DNA of 52,452 bases from an uncultured Lachnospiraceae bacterium (GCA_947565305.1 CANOFO010000008.1:1-52452); one strand, 5' to 3'. Positions 1 through 9,427 are shown, counted from the first letter of the stretch. Numbers and translations: made by a program. The notes: generated from the letters alone by a model not told the origin.

Positions 1-56
1 GCTGCTTTTTGTACCCATTTGTGCAAATCGCCAGTATCATATTTATTTCCAATCTT

Positions 57-88
57 TTGACACCCTAATCTTATAATAAATTTATAAA
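57..88 (+). promoter_or_regulatory. Weak candidate promoter for the AmmeMemoRadiSam genes
   Basis: A perfect -35 hexamer TTGACA lies at 57-62. The nearest -10-like hexamers are TATAAT at 72-77, only 9 bp away, and TTATAA at 82-87 with a 19-bp spacer. The second is the more usable pair, but spacing is not ideal, so the call is tentative. Apart from this, the first 191 bases hold no convincing gene. Confidence 0.35.
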
Positions 89-191
89 GTCCTAACAGGC
101 TGCTGGAATTTTTACAGGTAAAAGCGTAGAGGGATAGCAATGATTACATTTGGAAATAACAATAAAAATATTTATAAAGGAGAATGAAACG

Positions 192-1577
192 ATGGGAATA
201 ACCGCAGCATTTATGGTTCCCCACCCGCCGCTTATCATACCAGATATCGGAAAAGGGCAGGAAAGAGCCATACAGGATACAATCAATGCCTTTCATGAGA
301 CCGCCAGGAGAATCGGTATGCAAAAGCCGGAAACGATAATCCTCATCTCTCCGCATCAGACAATGTACGCGGATTACTTTCACATTTCTCCCGGAAAAGA
401 AGCCAAAGGCGATTTCGGGGAGTTTGGGGCAGGTCATGTGAAAATGACAGTTTCCTATGATACTGAATTTGTGGATAAGCTCTGCCATCTGGCAGATAAA
501 AAGAATCTGCCCGCCGGAGTCCTTGGACAGCGGGGTAAATCCTTGGACCATGGCACGATGGTTCCGCTCTATTTTGTAAATCAATACTGGCAGGATTACC
601 AATTGGTGCGAATCGGACTTTCTGGCTGTTCTCTTACCACCCATTATGAGCTTGGAAAAGCCATCCGGGAAACAGCGGATATCCTTAACCGGAAAACCGT
701 AATCATCGCCAGCGGCGATTTGTCTCACAGGCTGAAAGAAGAAGGACCTTACGGCTACCGCGAAGAGGGGCCTGAATATGACAGCCGAATTATGGATGTT
801 ATGGAAACCGGAGCGTTTATGGACCTCTTTGATTTTTCAGAGGATTTCTGTGAGAAAGCAGGAGAATGCGGACATCGCTCTTTTACGATTATGGCAGGTG
901 CACTAGATAAGACAAAAGTGGAAGCGGAACGTCTTTCCTATGAAGGACCATTTGGCGTGGGGTATGGAGTTTGCTGCTATCAGGTGTGCGGAGAGGATGA
1001 GGCACGGAATTTTAAAGAGCGTTACGAAGAAAAAGAGCGCAGTCTGACTGCACAGCGGCAGGAGCAGGAAGATTCTTATGTCAGGCTGGCGAGAAATACC
1101 ATTGAAACATATATTCGTACTGGAGAAATCATAAATCCACCGCAAAATCTGCCGCAAGAAATGTACCTTCAGAGAGCGGGAGTCTTTGTTTCTATCAAGA
1201 AAGAGGGAAGCCTCCGGGGCTGCATCGGAACGCTTGCAGCTACCTGTTCTTCCGTTGCGGAAGAGATTATCCATAATGCTATCAGCGCGTCTACCAAGGA
1301 CCCCAGGTTTGCCCCCGTGGAACCTGCAGAGATTGACAGGCTGACCATCAGCGTGGATGTGCTGGGTGACATGGAAAAAATAGATTCCCCGGATATGCTG
1401 GACGTCAGGAAATACGGCGTGGTCGTTACGAAAGGGCGCAAAAGGGGATTGCTGCTCCCTAATCTGGACGGTGTAGATACCGTGGAAGAGCAGATTGCCA
1501 TTGCTAAGCGCAAGGCTGGTATCAATGAGCGGGAAGCCGTTTCCCTGGAACGTTTTGAGGTTGTTCGGCATTTTTAA
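192..1577 (+). CDS. amrB: AmmeMemoRadiSam system protein B/A fusion (MEMO1-like plus AMMECR1 domains)
   Basis: Two-domain protein of 461 residues. Residues 1 to about 275 match the MEMO1/LigB-like AmmeMemoRadiSam B family, with the typical N-terminal PHPP motif and a later SGDLSH segment. Residues about 295 to 460 are an AMMECR1-type domain (AmmeMemoRadiSam A), marked by LRGCIGTL near residue 341. A longer reading frame opens at 150, but ATG at 192 is preferred because AAAGGAGAA sits just upstream and the MEMO fold starts there. In many bacteria and archaea A and B are separate genes; here they are fused and followed by the radical SAM partner. The biochemical role of the system is not well established. 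It probably acts in the cytoplasm on a protein or small molecule together with the radical SAM enzyme. Confidence 0.93.
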   Translation: MGITAAFMVPHPPLIIPDIGKGQERAIQDTINAFHETARRIGMQKPETIILISPHQTMYADYFHISPGKEAKGDFGEFGAGHVKMTVSYDTEFVDKLCHLADKKNLPAGVLGQRGKSLDHGTMVPLYFVNQYWQDYQLVRIGLSGCSLTTHYELGKAIRETADILNRKTVIIASGDLSHRLKEEGPYGYREEGPEYDSRIMDVMETGAFMDLFDFSEDFCEKAGECGHRSFTIMAGALDKTKVEAERLSYEGPFGVGYGVCCYQVCGEDEARNFKERYEEKERSLTAQRQEQEDSYVRLARNTIETYIRTGEIINPPQNLPQEMYLQRAGVFVSIKKEGSLRGCIGTLAATCSSVAEEIIHNAISASTKDPRFAPVEPAEIDRLTISVDVLGDMEKIDSPDMLDVRKYGVVVTKGRKRGLLLPNLDGVDTVEEQIAIAKRKAGINEREAVSLERFEVVRHF

Positions 1578-1722
1578 GGAGGCACTGCAAAGCAGCTTTA
1601 GGCACAAAATATTTAAGATGAGATTTTTGCGCACAAGCGACATATTGTGTCTGGTTGATGCTTTGTGGCAGTTTCTTGGGAACTTTGTTGGCTGCGTAAG
1701 GATATGTAAAAAGGGAGAAATT

Positions 1723-2547
1723 ATGGAAACAATTTGTCATACATGTATACATCGCTGTCGCCTTAAGCCAGGGCAAAGAGGTCTTTGCCGCGCAAGAATC
1801 AATGACGGCGGAATTATCCGCTGTGAAAATTATGGAAAGATAACATCTCTTGCCCTGGATCCTATTGAAAAGAAGCCGCTGCACATGTTCTGTCCCGACA
1901 GCATGGTTCTGTCCGTGGGAAGTTACGGCTGTAACTTAAAATGTCCGTTTTGCCAGAATCATGAGATTTCTATGGCTGGCTATTCTTCTGCGGAAACCGT
2001 CTATCTTTCGCCTGAAGAGCTGACAGCCAGAGCGCTTGCTTATAAAAAGAATGGCAACATTGGCGTGGCTTTTACCTATAACGAACCTCTTGTAGGCTGG
2101 GAATATGTGCGCGATACGGCAAGGCTCGTGAAAGCTGCCGGCATGAAAAATGTGCTTGTCACGAATGGAACGGCATCTATGCAGGTTCTTGAGGAACTTC
2201 TTCCCTATATAGATGCCATGAATATTGATTTAAAAGGCTTTCGGCAGGAATATTACCAAAAGCTGGGCGGAAGCCTTGAGGTGGTCAAAGAGTTTATTTC
2301 TCAGGCTTCTAAGCATTGCCATGTGGAACTCACCACCTTGATTGTCCCCGGTGAGAATGACAGCATAGGGGAAATGGAGGAAGAAGCCGCATGGATTGCC
2401 TCGATTTCGCAGATTCCCCTCCATGTCACCCGATTTTTTCCGAGGTATCACATGATGGACCGTGAGGCGACAGAGGTGGCGCAGGTACATTGTCTTGCTG
2501 AGGCTGCCAGGAAATATCTCAACTATGTGTTTGTGGGGAATTGCTGA
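1723..2547 (+). CDS. amrS: AmmeMemoRadiSam system radical SAM enzyme
   Basis: Radical SAM protein of 274 residues. The CxxxCxxC cluster motif is GCNLKCPFCQNHE near residues 69-81, which would bind the 4Fe-4S cluster that cleaves S-adenosylmethionine. A Cys-rich N-terminus (ETICHTCIHRCRL) and the SVGSYGCN context fit the AmmeMemoRadiSam/PflA-like family. ATG at 1723 is chosen because AAGGGAGAAA precedes it and the family begins with this Cys-rich segment. The frame is open further upstream, with another ATG at 1618, but that extension looks like non-coding spacer. The gene lies 145 bases after the A/B fusion, so co-transcription is likely. The substrate is unknown. Confidence 0.93.
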   Translation: METICHTCIHRCRLKPGQRGLCRARINDGGIIRCENYGKITSLALDPIEKKPLHMFCPDSMVLSVGSYGCNLKCPFCQNHEISMAGYSSAETVYLSPEELTARALAYKKNGNIGVAFTYNEPLVGWEYVRDTARLVKAAGMKNVLVTNGTASMQVLEELLPYIDAMNIDLKGFRQEYYQKLGGSLEVVKEFISQASKHCHVELTTLIVPGENDSIGEMEEEAAWIASISQIPLHVTRFFPRYHMMDREATEVAQVHCLAEAARKYLNYVFVGNC

Positions 2548-2616
2548 TAGTTTTTGAAGGTGTATATAGACTGATTAATCGAGATAAGCTGTATTAGTAA
2601 AAATAATAAAAAAAGT

Positions 2617-2668
2617 AAAAAATCAACATCTAATTCTAAAATTAATTAAAATTAGATGTTGATTTTTT
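2617..2668. terminator. Bidirectional-looking terminator, perfect 19-bp inverted repeat
   Basis: Left arm 2617-2635 and right arm 2650-2668 are exact reverse complements, with a 14-base AT-rich loop. The arms carry an A-tract on the left and a T-tract on the right, so the hairpin would work as an intrinsic terminator in either direction. It separates the AmmeMemoRadiSam genes from the accessory block. Confidence 0.85.
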
Positions 2669-2685
2669 GCTAAAATGGATATAAT
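2659..2685 (+). promoter_or_regulatory. Candidate promoter of the defence block
   Basis: TATAAT lies at 2680-2685, 41 bases before the start codon at 2726. A TTGATT hexamer at 2659-2664 gives a 15-bp spacer and overlaps the right arm of the terminator. The -10 is perfect and the -35 is weak. Confidence 0.5.
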
Positions 2686-2725
2686 ATAAAAAAGTAATTG
2701 ATTTCAGATAAATGAGGACGAAGAT

Positions 2726-4021
2726 ATGTTGATACAATTTAATTTTAAAAATTTCAAATCATTCCGGGATGAGGTTTCATTGGATTTGTCGGCAACTAAG
2801 ATAACGGAACATGAGGAACATGTGGCAGAGATTGCTAATGATAAATTGTTGAAAGTTGCAGCAATTTATGGCGCCAATGCCAGTGGAAAGTCTAACGTAT
2901 ACGCGGCATTTGAATATATGAGCTATTATGTGGAAGAATCTTTCAATTTTGGCGGAGAAGAGGAGAGCAGGCGGAGAGAAGGGAACATTTACCTGAAAGT
3001 TTTGCCATTTCTTTTTGATGGAAATAGCCGGGAGGAAGAAACAACATTTGAAGTGTTCTATATTGATAATTCAGAAAACAGCGGAAAAACATACCAGTAT
3101 GGATTTGCCCTGAAAAGAGATGAGGTCGTAGAAGAGTGGCTGTATTCTAAGGCAAAGACGGCAAGGGGAAAGTATCGGACAATTTTCTATCGGAAAAAGG
3201 GAGAAGAATTGGAGATGAATGGCTTTTCCAAAAGCCATGTGGAAAATATCAAGGCATCTTTAAACAAGGAGTCCCTTATCGTATCGCTGGGCGCTAAATT
3301 GCGGATTGCCAGGCTGAAAAAAGTCAGAGATTGGTTTTTGAATAATGAAATTATAGATTTTGGAGACCCGGCAGAGAATTTTTTCCGTTCCCGGGTTTTG
3401 CCGGAAGGATTTGTTGACAGCAGGGAGGTGCAGGAGAATGTAGTAAGGTATTTTTCCTCATTTGATGAGGCAATACGAGACTTTCAGGTGGAGGAACTGC
3501 CGCAGGATGAAGAGAAAGATAACGGAAAAAGCTATCGGATTGATGCTGTCCATAAAATGGCAGGAAGTGGTAGGGTGGCTTCTATTCCGTTAAAACAGGA
3601 ATCGAGCGGAACGCTTAAAATGTTTGCGTTATATCCGTCTTTAAAAGGAGTGCTCGACAATGGAGGAATTTTATTTGTCGATGAATTAAATGCCAGGCTG
3701 CATCCTTTGCTGGTAAGGAATATCATTCTGACCTTTCTATCTCCGGAAATCAACACGCAGAATGCGCAGCTGATTTTTACGACTCATGATGCATGGCAAT
3801 ATTCCAATGAGTTACTGCGCCGGGATGAGATATGGATGGTAAATAAAAACAGAGAAGGGGTTTCTGAACTGTATTCTCTGGCCGAGTTTCGAGATGAGGA
3901 TGGCAATAAGGTGCGCCGGGATGAGCCATTGGCTAAGAAATATCTGACAGGAAGCTATGGGGCAATTCCAGCGTTAAAGCCTATGGATATGTTGGCAGAA
4001 AGGAATGTGGATGGGGAATAA
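2726..4021 (+). CDS. AAA15-family ATPase, RloA/AbiLi-like
   Basis: ABC/OLD-like ATPase of 431 residues. The N-terminus (LIQFNFKNFKSFRDE) is typical of AAA15/AAA21 proteins. Walker A is GANASGKS at residues 49-56. A signature-like SSGTLKMFALYP lies near residue 292, Walker B ILFVDELNARLHP near 314, and a switch histidine in FTTHDAW after that. The downstream gene encodes RloB and overlaps this one by 17 bases, so the two form an RloA/RloB pair. Such pairs are known next to restriction-modification loci and as the AbiL abortive infection system. By family knowledge the ATPase senses phage infection and controls the RloB effector; that is inference here. Base composition is more AT-rich than in the flanking genes, which fits transfer. 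Confidence 0.85.
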   Translation: MLIQFNFKNFKSFRDEVSLDLSATKITEHEEHVAEIANDKLLKVAAIYGANASGKSNVYAAFEYMSYYVEESFNFGGEEESRRREGNIYLKVLPFLFDGNSREEETTFEVFYIDNSENSGKTYQYGFALKRDEVVEEWLYSKAKTARGKYRTIFYRKKGEELEMNGFSKSHVENIKASLNKESLIVSLGAKLRIARLKKVRDWFLNNEIIDFGDPAENFFRSRVLPEGFVDSREVQENVVRYFSSFDEAIRDFQVEELPQDEEKDNGKSYRIDAVHKMAGSGRVASIPLKQESSGTLKMFALYPSLKGVLDNGGILFVDELNARLHPLLVRNIILTFLSPEINTQNAQLIFTTHDAWQYSNELLRRDEIWMVNKNREGVSELYSLAEFRDEDGNKVRRDEPLAKKYLTGSYGAIPALKPMDMLAERNVDGE

Positions 4022-4697
4022 AAGGGGAGGAAAGCCCAGTGATTCCAGAGCTGGGAAGAGAAAGGACAGAAGTAAAAAGATAGGGGTTAGGGTACCGGAG
4101 TTGGGGTATTACCTGATTGTGACAGATACAAAGGAAACAGAAAAGAATTTTTTTCAAGGGCTGCGTGACAGTATTCCGCCAGATTTGAAAGACCATCTGG
4201 TAATAAAAGTGGAGAAAGCAAAAACCGTTGAATTAGTGGAGAGGGCATTGGAGCTTGCTGGCAAGGAGACGCAATACCGAATGCCTTGGATTGTATTTGA
4301 CAGGGATGAGGTAAAGGATTTTGATGAGATAATCAAAGCAGCTAAGAAAAATGGCGTTGGGCAGGGATGGTCCAATCCATGTTTTGAAATATGGCTTCAT
4401 GCATACTTTGGTGAAATGCCTGTAATTATGGATTCTGTTACTTGCTGTAATCGTTTTGCTGATAAATTCGAGAAAGTTGCGAAACAGAAGTATTCTAAGA
4501 ATGATAAGGATATATATCAGAAATTACTGCGGCATGGAAATGAGGAAAAGGCAATCCTGATAGCGGAGAAATCTTTGCAGAAATGTATGGAGGATGGCAA
4601 GAGGAAACCATCAGAAATGTGTCCAGCGAGTATGGTTCAGCGGTTGGTGGGAGAGATACAGGGGAAGATAGGGAAGTATCATGATAACGTCAGATAA
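4005..4697 (+). CDS. rloB: RloB family protein (TOPRIM-like nuclease candidate, AbiLii-like)
   Basis: Protein of 230 residues with the RloB pattern: a basic N-terminus, a TKETEKNFF segment matching the family TExxYF motif near residue 47, a DRDE motif (VFDRDEVKDF) near residue 101, and SNPCFEIWLHAYFGE near 126. The acidic motifs and their order fit a TOPRIM-like metal-dependent nuclease fold, the inferred effector of the pair. The start overlaps the ATPase gene. Two ATGs at 4005 and 4011 are both usable with AAAGG upstream. The gene ends 27 bases before the next module, so both modules may share one transcript. Confidence 0.85.
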   Translation: MWMGNKRGGKPSDSRAGKRKDRSKKIGVRVPELGYYLIVTDTKETEKNFFQGLRDSIPPDLKDHLVIKVEKAKTVELVERALELAGKETQYRMPWIVFDRDEVKDFDEIIKAAKKNGVGQGWSNPCFEIWLHAYFGEMPVIMDSVTCCNRFADKFEKVAKQKYSKNDKDIYQKLLRHGNEEKAILIAEKSLQKCMEDGKRKPSEMCPASMVQRLVGEIQGKIGKYHDNVR

Positions 4698-4724
4698 TTT
4701 ATATTTGAGCAGGAGGGGATAAGG

Positions 4725-6266
4725 ATGGATTTACCGAATACAAAAGACCCTAGAAATGCATTAGCGAGTTGGAACGGCTATGAATTTCAGGGACAGATTG
4801 CGTTGATTGTAGTTTTGGAGAGGATGATTGAAAAAAAGTTTCCAACAGAAAAGTGTGAATTGCTGCTTGAAGATTTGGAAGATTTTTCAATTTATGTTGA
4901 AGGTAAGAGAGTTAGTACACATCAGGTAAAAGCTACCAAGGATAAAACCGTAAAGGACTGCCAGGAAGCCTTATATAAAATGGCTTTGGGACTTCAGAAT
5001 AATAACAAGGATAAGCAAACCAAAGCCTATCTTCATACAAGTAATAAATTGAATACGGAAGATTGGGATATCAAAGTAAAAGACGCAATAGAAGGATTTG
5101 TGCCGAAAACAGAAAAAGATTTAAAAAAGGCGCTTTCAGATGATGCTGAAATCACCAGGAAGATAGACAAACTAAAAGAACGTTTTAATAAAAATAAAAC
5201 ATTTAAAACGAATAAAATTGGAGTATGGGAAGATATATACCGTCTCATGGATGAAGTTTCAGAGGAATCAGAAATATTGAGTGGGAATCTGAGAAATGCG
5301 ATAGAAAAATATCTAAAAAGTCTGGATAAAGTCGATTTGTCAAAGGATGATATTTTGAACAGAATTCAATACTATGATTACCGAAACCATGTTAATGTAG
5401 ACAGAAAAAGCACAAGGGAACGTATTAAAGAATTGATTCAGGAGTATTGGGGAGAAGAAATAGCCGAACTGCGGGAGAATAACATAGATAAATATCGTTT
5501 GGAACTACAGGAACAGATACATTGTTATGTTGTGGATAATCATGAAAATGAGCCAAATCGGAAAGGCATTCCGTTTTCTGTATTTGAACGAATTTTAAAT
5601 CAGACAAGCCTTGGAACTAGGGAATATAAAATATTGAGGAATAAAGAGGTCTTTTATGAAACGCTGGAAGAGTATTGTGAGGGGTGTCGATTTGAGAGGG
5701 GAGAGCAACTGGAAAACTGCGGAAAATGCGATTTGCATGAAAAAAAATTATGGTTTAAAGATTTGTCTGTCGCTGAACTGGAACGAGTATTTCATTTAAT
5801 GTCGCCAAATGTCAATAAAAGTTTAGAAGAAGACAGTAATATTGTAAATGAGAACGGCCTTGCTGAAAGTTATTTTTATACGCTGAACAATATGGATTTT
5901 GGAAAGATTGTACATAATGCCAAAGTGGTATATCAAAATGGAAAGGACAATTGTATCCTGACAGATATCAATATTCCCAGACGGCAATCGTCCAGAGAAG
6001 GGATTGGCAGAGGGCTTACGGAGAATGAGACCATAGAAAAGATTTGCAGCGATATCTTGGAGAACAGAGAGTTTGCAAAAGAGAGGATGGAGATTGATGC
6101 CTTGATAGTTTCTAATCAGAAAGAGGAGAAAATAAGGCTTAAAGATATGTGCAGAAGGCTTACGGAATCTGCCAGAGCAGAAGATGAGTGGTCATATCTG
6201 AAAATAACGGAAAAGAAAGATATATGTTTATGGGATGCTGAAAAATTTGTAAGCGAGAATAAATAA
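4725..6266 (+). CDS. ABC-3C-type effector candidate with N-terminal Cap4-like nuclease domain
   Basis: Protein of 513 residues. The first 75 residues carry a pattern like Cap4/DUF4297 restriction-endonuclease-fold nucleases: NGYEFQGQ around residues 17-24, an acidic stretch LEDLEDFSIY around 48-57, and HQVKA (QxK) around 66-70. The middle is a charged helical region. Around residues 310-340 two closely spaced CxxC pairs (CEGC and CGKC) suggest a zinc-binding site. The C-terminal third probably serves as the sensing or assembly domain. The gene has a strong AGGAGGGG site, and a 251-residue partner and an SMC-like ATPase follow, as in ABC three-component conflict systems. Likely action is DNA cleavage on infection. 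The nuclease assignment rests on motif reading only. Confidence 0.65.
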   Translation: MDLPNTKDPRNALASWNGYEFQGQIALIVVLERMIEKKFPTEKCELLLEDLEDFSIYVEGKRVSTHQVKATKDKTVKDCQEALYKMALGLQNNNKDKQTKAYLHTSNKLNTEDWDIKVKDAIEGFVPKTEKDLKKALSDDAEITRKIDKLKERFNKNKTFKTNKIGVWEDIYRLMDEVSEESEILSGNLRNAIEKYLKSLDKVDLSKDDILNRIQYYDYRNHVNVDRKSTRERIKELIQEYWGEEIAELRENNIDKYRLELQEQIHCYVVDNHENEPNRKGIPFSVFERILNQTSLGTREYKILRNKEVFYETLEEYCEGCRFERGEQLENCGKCDLHEKKLWFKDLSVAELERVFHLMSPNVNKSLEEDSNIVNENGLAESYFYTLNNMDFGKIVHNAKVVYQNGKDNCILTDINIPRRQSSREGIGRGLTENETIEKICSDILENREFAKERMEIDALIVSNQKEEKIRLKDMCRRLTESARAEDEWSYLKITEKKDICLWDAEKFVSENK

Positions 6267-6281
6267 AAGGGGAATGGATGT

Positions 6282-7037
6282 ATGGAACAGAAGAGAGAAA
6301 TGTTTGATTTTGTGGACTATATTTTAAGAACAAATAATTATCAAATTGTAATTGAGAAAGAGGAGATTGACAGTTATGTAAGAAATATAATTAGCGGAGC
6401 AGAATTTTCCTGTGCCCTTTATGAATCACAAGAACAGTGCGTTCAATATGTTCTTGTGTTGGATGTGGGAAAAGCCGACTTGAAAAATTTGGATTTGGGG
6501 AATCGGCAAAGAATTTTGTATAGGAATCTGCAGGAGATGGGAGATAGATTAGAGCCGGAATTTGATAAAAATGTAACGCTATTGCTTTGCGCGGAGGGAA
6601 ATATTGAAGATGAGAGTTTAGAAAGGGAAGTATTAAAACTGGAGGAAAATCCTTATTGCTTTAAAAAATTAGTGCTTACCTATTCGCGGGAGGAACTCAG
6701 CAATCTTGAGGAGAATATGGGAGAAGAAGACTTGTGGGATTATATGCAGCAAAAGCTGGATATGTTAAAGGAGGGAAGAATAAAGGTTGATGAAACATCT
6801 GAAACCATTTTAAAATTGCTGATAAAAATGCCGTTTTTGCCTGTAAATGCGGTGAAGGAACAGACCAAAAAGAATTTGATGGAAGAAATAGAAAATAGCT
6901 TAGATGACAAAGATAAAATTTTCTGGAACGACATCAAAGAAATGAACGCAAAAGAAATTGAAGACATAAAAGATGATACAGGGGAGGAACTTGATAAATT
7001 CCTGTGTAAATGGTATACAGAGGAGGAGAAAAAATAA
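6282..7037 (+). CDS. Middle component of the ABC-3C-like module
   Basis: Protein of 251 residues, acidic and largely helical, with no enzyme motif that I recognise. Position, size and its stop codon fused to the start of the ATPase gene (TAATG at 7035-7039) match the middle component of ABC three-component systems, which links effector and ATPase. AAAGGGGA precedes the start at 6282. The N-terminal 120 residues look alpha/beta and the C-terminal 100 residues are Lys/Glu-rich helices. The role is inferred from context. Confidence 0.6.
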   Translation: MEQKREMFDFVDYILRTNNYQIVIEKEEIDSYVRNIISGAEFSCALYESQEQCVQYVLVLDVGKADLKNLDLGNRQRILYRNLQEMGDRLEPEFDKNVTLLLCAEGNIEDESLEREVLKLEENPYCFKKLVLTYSREELSNLEENMGEEDLWDYMQQKLDMLKEGRIKVDETSETILKLLIKMPFLPVNAVKEQTKKNLMEEIENSLDDKDKIFWNDIKEMNAKEIEDIKDDTGEELDKFLCKWYTEEEKK

Positions 7038-9427
7038 TGGGATATCGTCTAAAGAAATTAGTGATACATAACTTTAAATTATTTTCTCATACAGAGATAC
7101 ATATAGGTGAAAATAATCTGGTAATGTTGGATGGACCCAATGGGTATGGGAAAACCAGTATTTTTGATGCGCTGGAGTATTTGTTTACCGGAGATGTAAA
7201 GAGAATTTCTGAAAATAAAGTCTGTAAAACAAACATATCATTTGAGGAAGACTGCTTAATAAAAAATCCATCTGATGGAACCCAAACATATGTAACAGGG
7301 GTATTTGACGAGGCAAAAAAATATAAAATTACAAGAAAACTTTTAGAAGGCAAGGGAGTCGAGAATAATCCTTCAAAAGTAAAATCAAGGACGAAAACAA
7401 CGTTAGTATGGGATGGGGAAACAATCTGTGATGATGCTAATGTGGATGAGGCGAATAAAGAAATATCATTGCGCTTAGGGAAAGGTATTTTAGAGCATTA
7501 TTTGCAGTTTTATTATGTCTCGCAGGAAGACCGTCTGCAGTTTTTGTCAAAGTCAGAGGAAAATAGGAATGCCGAGCTGCAAAAACTTTTTGGAATTGAA
7601 AAAGAGGAGGAAAATTATCAAAAAGTTAAGGCAACATTCAAAGTATTTCAGAATTTGAAAAAGAAATATTCTGGAGAGTTTGAGACAAAGAAACAGGAAG
7701 TAAAAAATATAGAAAAAGAGATGGAAGGAATTGATAAAGAGTCGCAAGCAACATATAAGGATTTAATTGCAGATAAAGAGATTAATTATCCTCTGTGGAA
7801 TCAAGTGCATCCCAGGATAGAAAATAAAGATAAACTTTTAGAAATGGCAGAGAGAGTTCATGCGGCAGGATATTTCTCACGAGAGATAGGTTTGTATAGA
7901 AAAGACAAGAAAAATAATTGGATAGAAGATAAGATAAAAGATAAAGAGACATTGAAAAAATTTCTGTATTTAAATGAGCATTCAGAAGAATTGGATTCTT
8001 TGAAAACAGAGATGGAGCAGTATTATGAAATATTGAAGATTTTAGAGGCGGCTGAGCGAGAGGAAGGTGGGGTTGATTATGAAAAATATAATTTTAAGAG
8101 ACTGAAAGAAATTATAAATTTACAAGTAGATTTAGAAGAAGTAACAAGAATTAAAAATGAGATTAAGGATTGTCGAAAGAATGTAAAAGCCGAAGATGCG
8201 GCAAGAGACAGACTTACAGGATTGCAAGAGCGGCTGAAGAAAGAGTGGGAGGCCTGGCAGGATAATGAATATGAGGGATTACCAGATAACCAATGTCCAT
8301 TATGTGGGCAGCCTTATGAAAATAAAGAAGTGCTAATGCAGACCTTGGATGCATGCCGAACGGCACTTGAGGGTGGAAAAGAAGATTCGCAGAAGCAGAT
8401 AGACCAGTATATTGACAGTTTGAAAGAAGTGTACGATTTACAGTATAAATTGCCCATAGAGGAATATTTGATAAAAAATAAGTGTTATGGGAGGAAGATT
8501 TGCAGGGAATTATACGAAGACTGGGATAAGATATTAATAGCCTACCGGTCCTTTATAAAAGAGAGCGGAGAGTATGGAATTTCCAATAAATATACTATTA
8601 CGGAAGAAGATTTTGAAAAAGCAGATGAAATTGTGGAGGAATTTGTTGTCTGGTTGAAAGGGTTAAAATCTGTACTTTCGGACGAGTATTATGACCATAA
8701 AGAGAAATATCAGTATGATAATGTTTTATCATTGGATTATCAGAATTGTAAAGAGAAGGTCAAGATTATAACAGAGGAAGAGGAGAAAGTAAAAATACGT
8801 TACATTGAACAAGAATATTATGGAGGCAAGCAAAAGGAATTAGAAACGAAAGAAACAGAAAAGAAGGCATTAGAGGAAAGAGTAAAAAAGCTTACAGAAG
8901 TAGCAGGTGATTTAAAAGATTTAAGTGGCAAAGTGAAAGAGAAAATTGACGACTATAAATCAGAGTTGGTAAATCAGTTAAAAATCCCGTTTTACCTGTA
9001 CTCGGGAAGAATCCTGCAAAATTATCCGGGCGGATTGGGGATATGGATGCAGGAAGTCAAAGGTGGGAAAATTCGTTTTGCAACAGAGCGCAGAAAAGAG
9101 CATGATGTGTTATATACATTAAGTTCAGGACAGTTGTCGGCTGTTGCCATTGCAATTTCACTTACCTTGAATAAAACATATGCACAACAGAGTTTAAAAT
9201 GTATGTTTATTGATGACCCGATTCAAACTATGGATGAGCTGAATATTGCATCTTTTGTGGAAGTTTTGAGAACTGACTTTACAGAATATCAGTTTATCTT
9301 ATCTACACATGAAGATGATTTTTCAGATTATATCCGTTATAAGTTTGAGAGATATGGGTTGTCCAATTGTTCTGTTGATGTCCAGGGTCTTGATAAAGGG
9401 AAAGAAGTAAAAAGTAATATGGGTTAA
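7037..9427 (+). CDS. SMC/Rad50-like ABC ATPase of the ABC-3C-like module
   Basis: ATPase of 796 residues. Walker A GPNGYGKTS is at residues 33-41 and the Q-loop region is YYVSQED near 160. Long coiled-coil arms flank a CPLCG Zn-hook-like motif near residue 421. The ABC signature TLSSGQLSA lies near 694, Walker B CMFIDDP near 722, and an H-loop in STHEDD near 757. This is the full layout of Rad50/RecN-like ATPases that bind DNA ends or dimerise through a hook. The start at 7037 overlaps the upstream stop by one base and has an AGGAGGAG site; translational coupling is likely. It would power or gate the nuclease-like partner encoded at 4725. The ATPase call is firm and the system call moderate. 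Confidence 0.85.
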   Translation: MGYRLKKLVIHNFKLFSHTEIHIGENNLVMLDGPNGYGKTSIFDALEYLFTGDVKRISENKVCKTNISFEEDCLIKNPSDGTQTYVTGVFDEAKKYKITRKLLEGKGVENNPSKVKSRTKTTLVWDGETICDDANVDEANKEISLRLGKGILEHYLQFYYVSQEDRLQFLSKSEENRNAELQKLFGIEKEEENYQKVKATFKVFQNLKKKYSGEFETKKQEVKNIEKEMEGIDKESQATYKDLIADKEINYPLWNQVHPRIENKDKLLEMAERVHAAGYFSREIGLYRKDKKNNWIEDKIKDKETLKKFLYLNEHSEELDSLKTEMEQYYEILKILEAAEREEGGVDYEKYNFKRLKEIINLQVDLEEVTRIKNEIKDCRKNVKAEDAARDRLTGLQERLKKEWEAWQDNEYEGLPDNQCPLCGQPYENKEVLMQTLDACRTALEGGKEDSQKQIDQYIDSLKEVYDLQYKLPIEEYLIKNKCYGRKICRELYEDWDKILIAYRSFIKESGEYGISNKYTITEEDFEKADEIVEEFVVWLKGLKSVLSDEYYDHKEKYQYDNVLSLDYQNCKEKVKIITEEEEKVKIRYIEQEYYGGKQKELETKETEKKALEERVKKLTEVAGDLKDLSGKVKEKIDDYKSELVNQLKIPFYLYSGRILQNYPGGLGIWMQEVKGGKIRFATERRKEHDVLYTLSSGQLSAVAIAISLTLNKTYAQQSLKCMFIDDPIQTMDELNIASFVEVLRTDFTEYQFILSTHEDDFSDYIRYKFERYGLSNCSVDVQGLDKGKEVKSNMG

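Noticed and set aside
72-77. TATAAT paired with TTGACA at 57-62 as a strong promoter
   Set aside because: The spacer is only 9 bp, too short for normal sigma-A recognition.
903-1643. Minus-strand frame of 246 residues opposite the AmmeMemoRadiSam B/A gene
   Set aside because: It is antisense to a well-recognised gene and shows no family motif or ribosome site.
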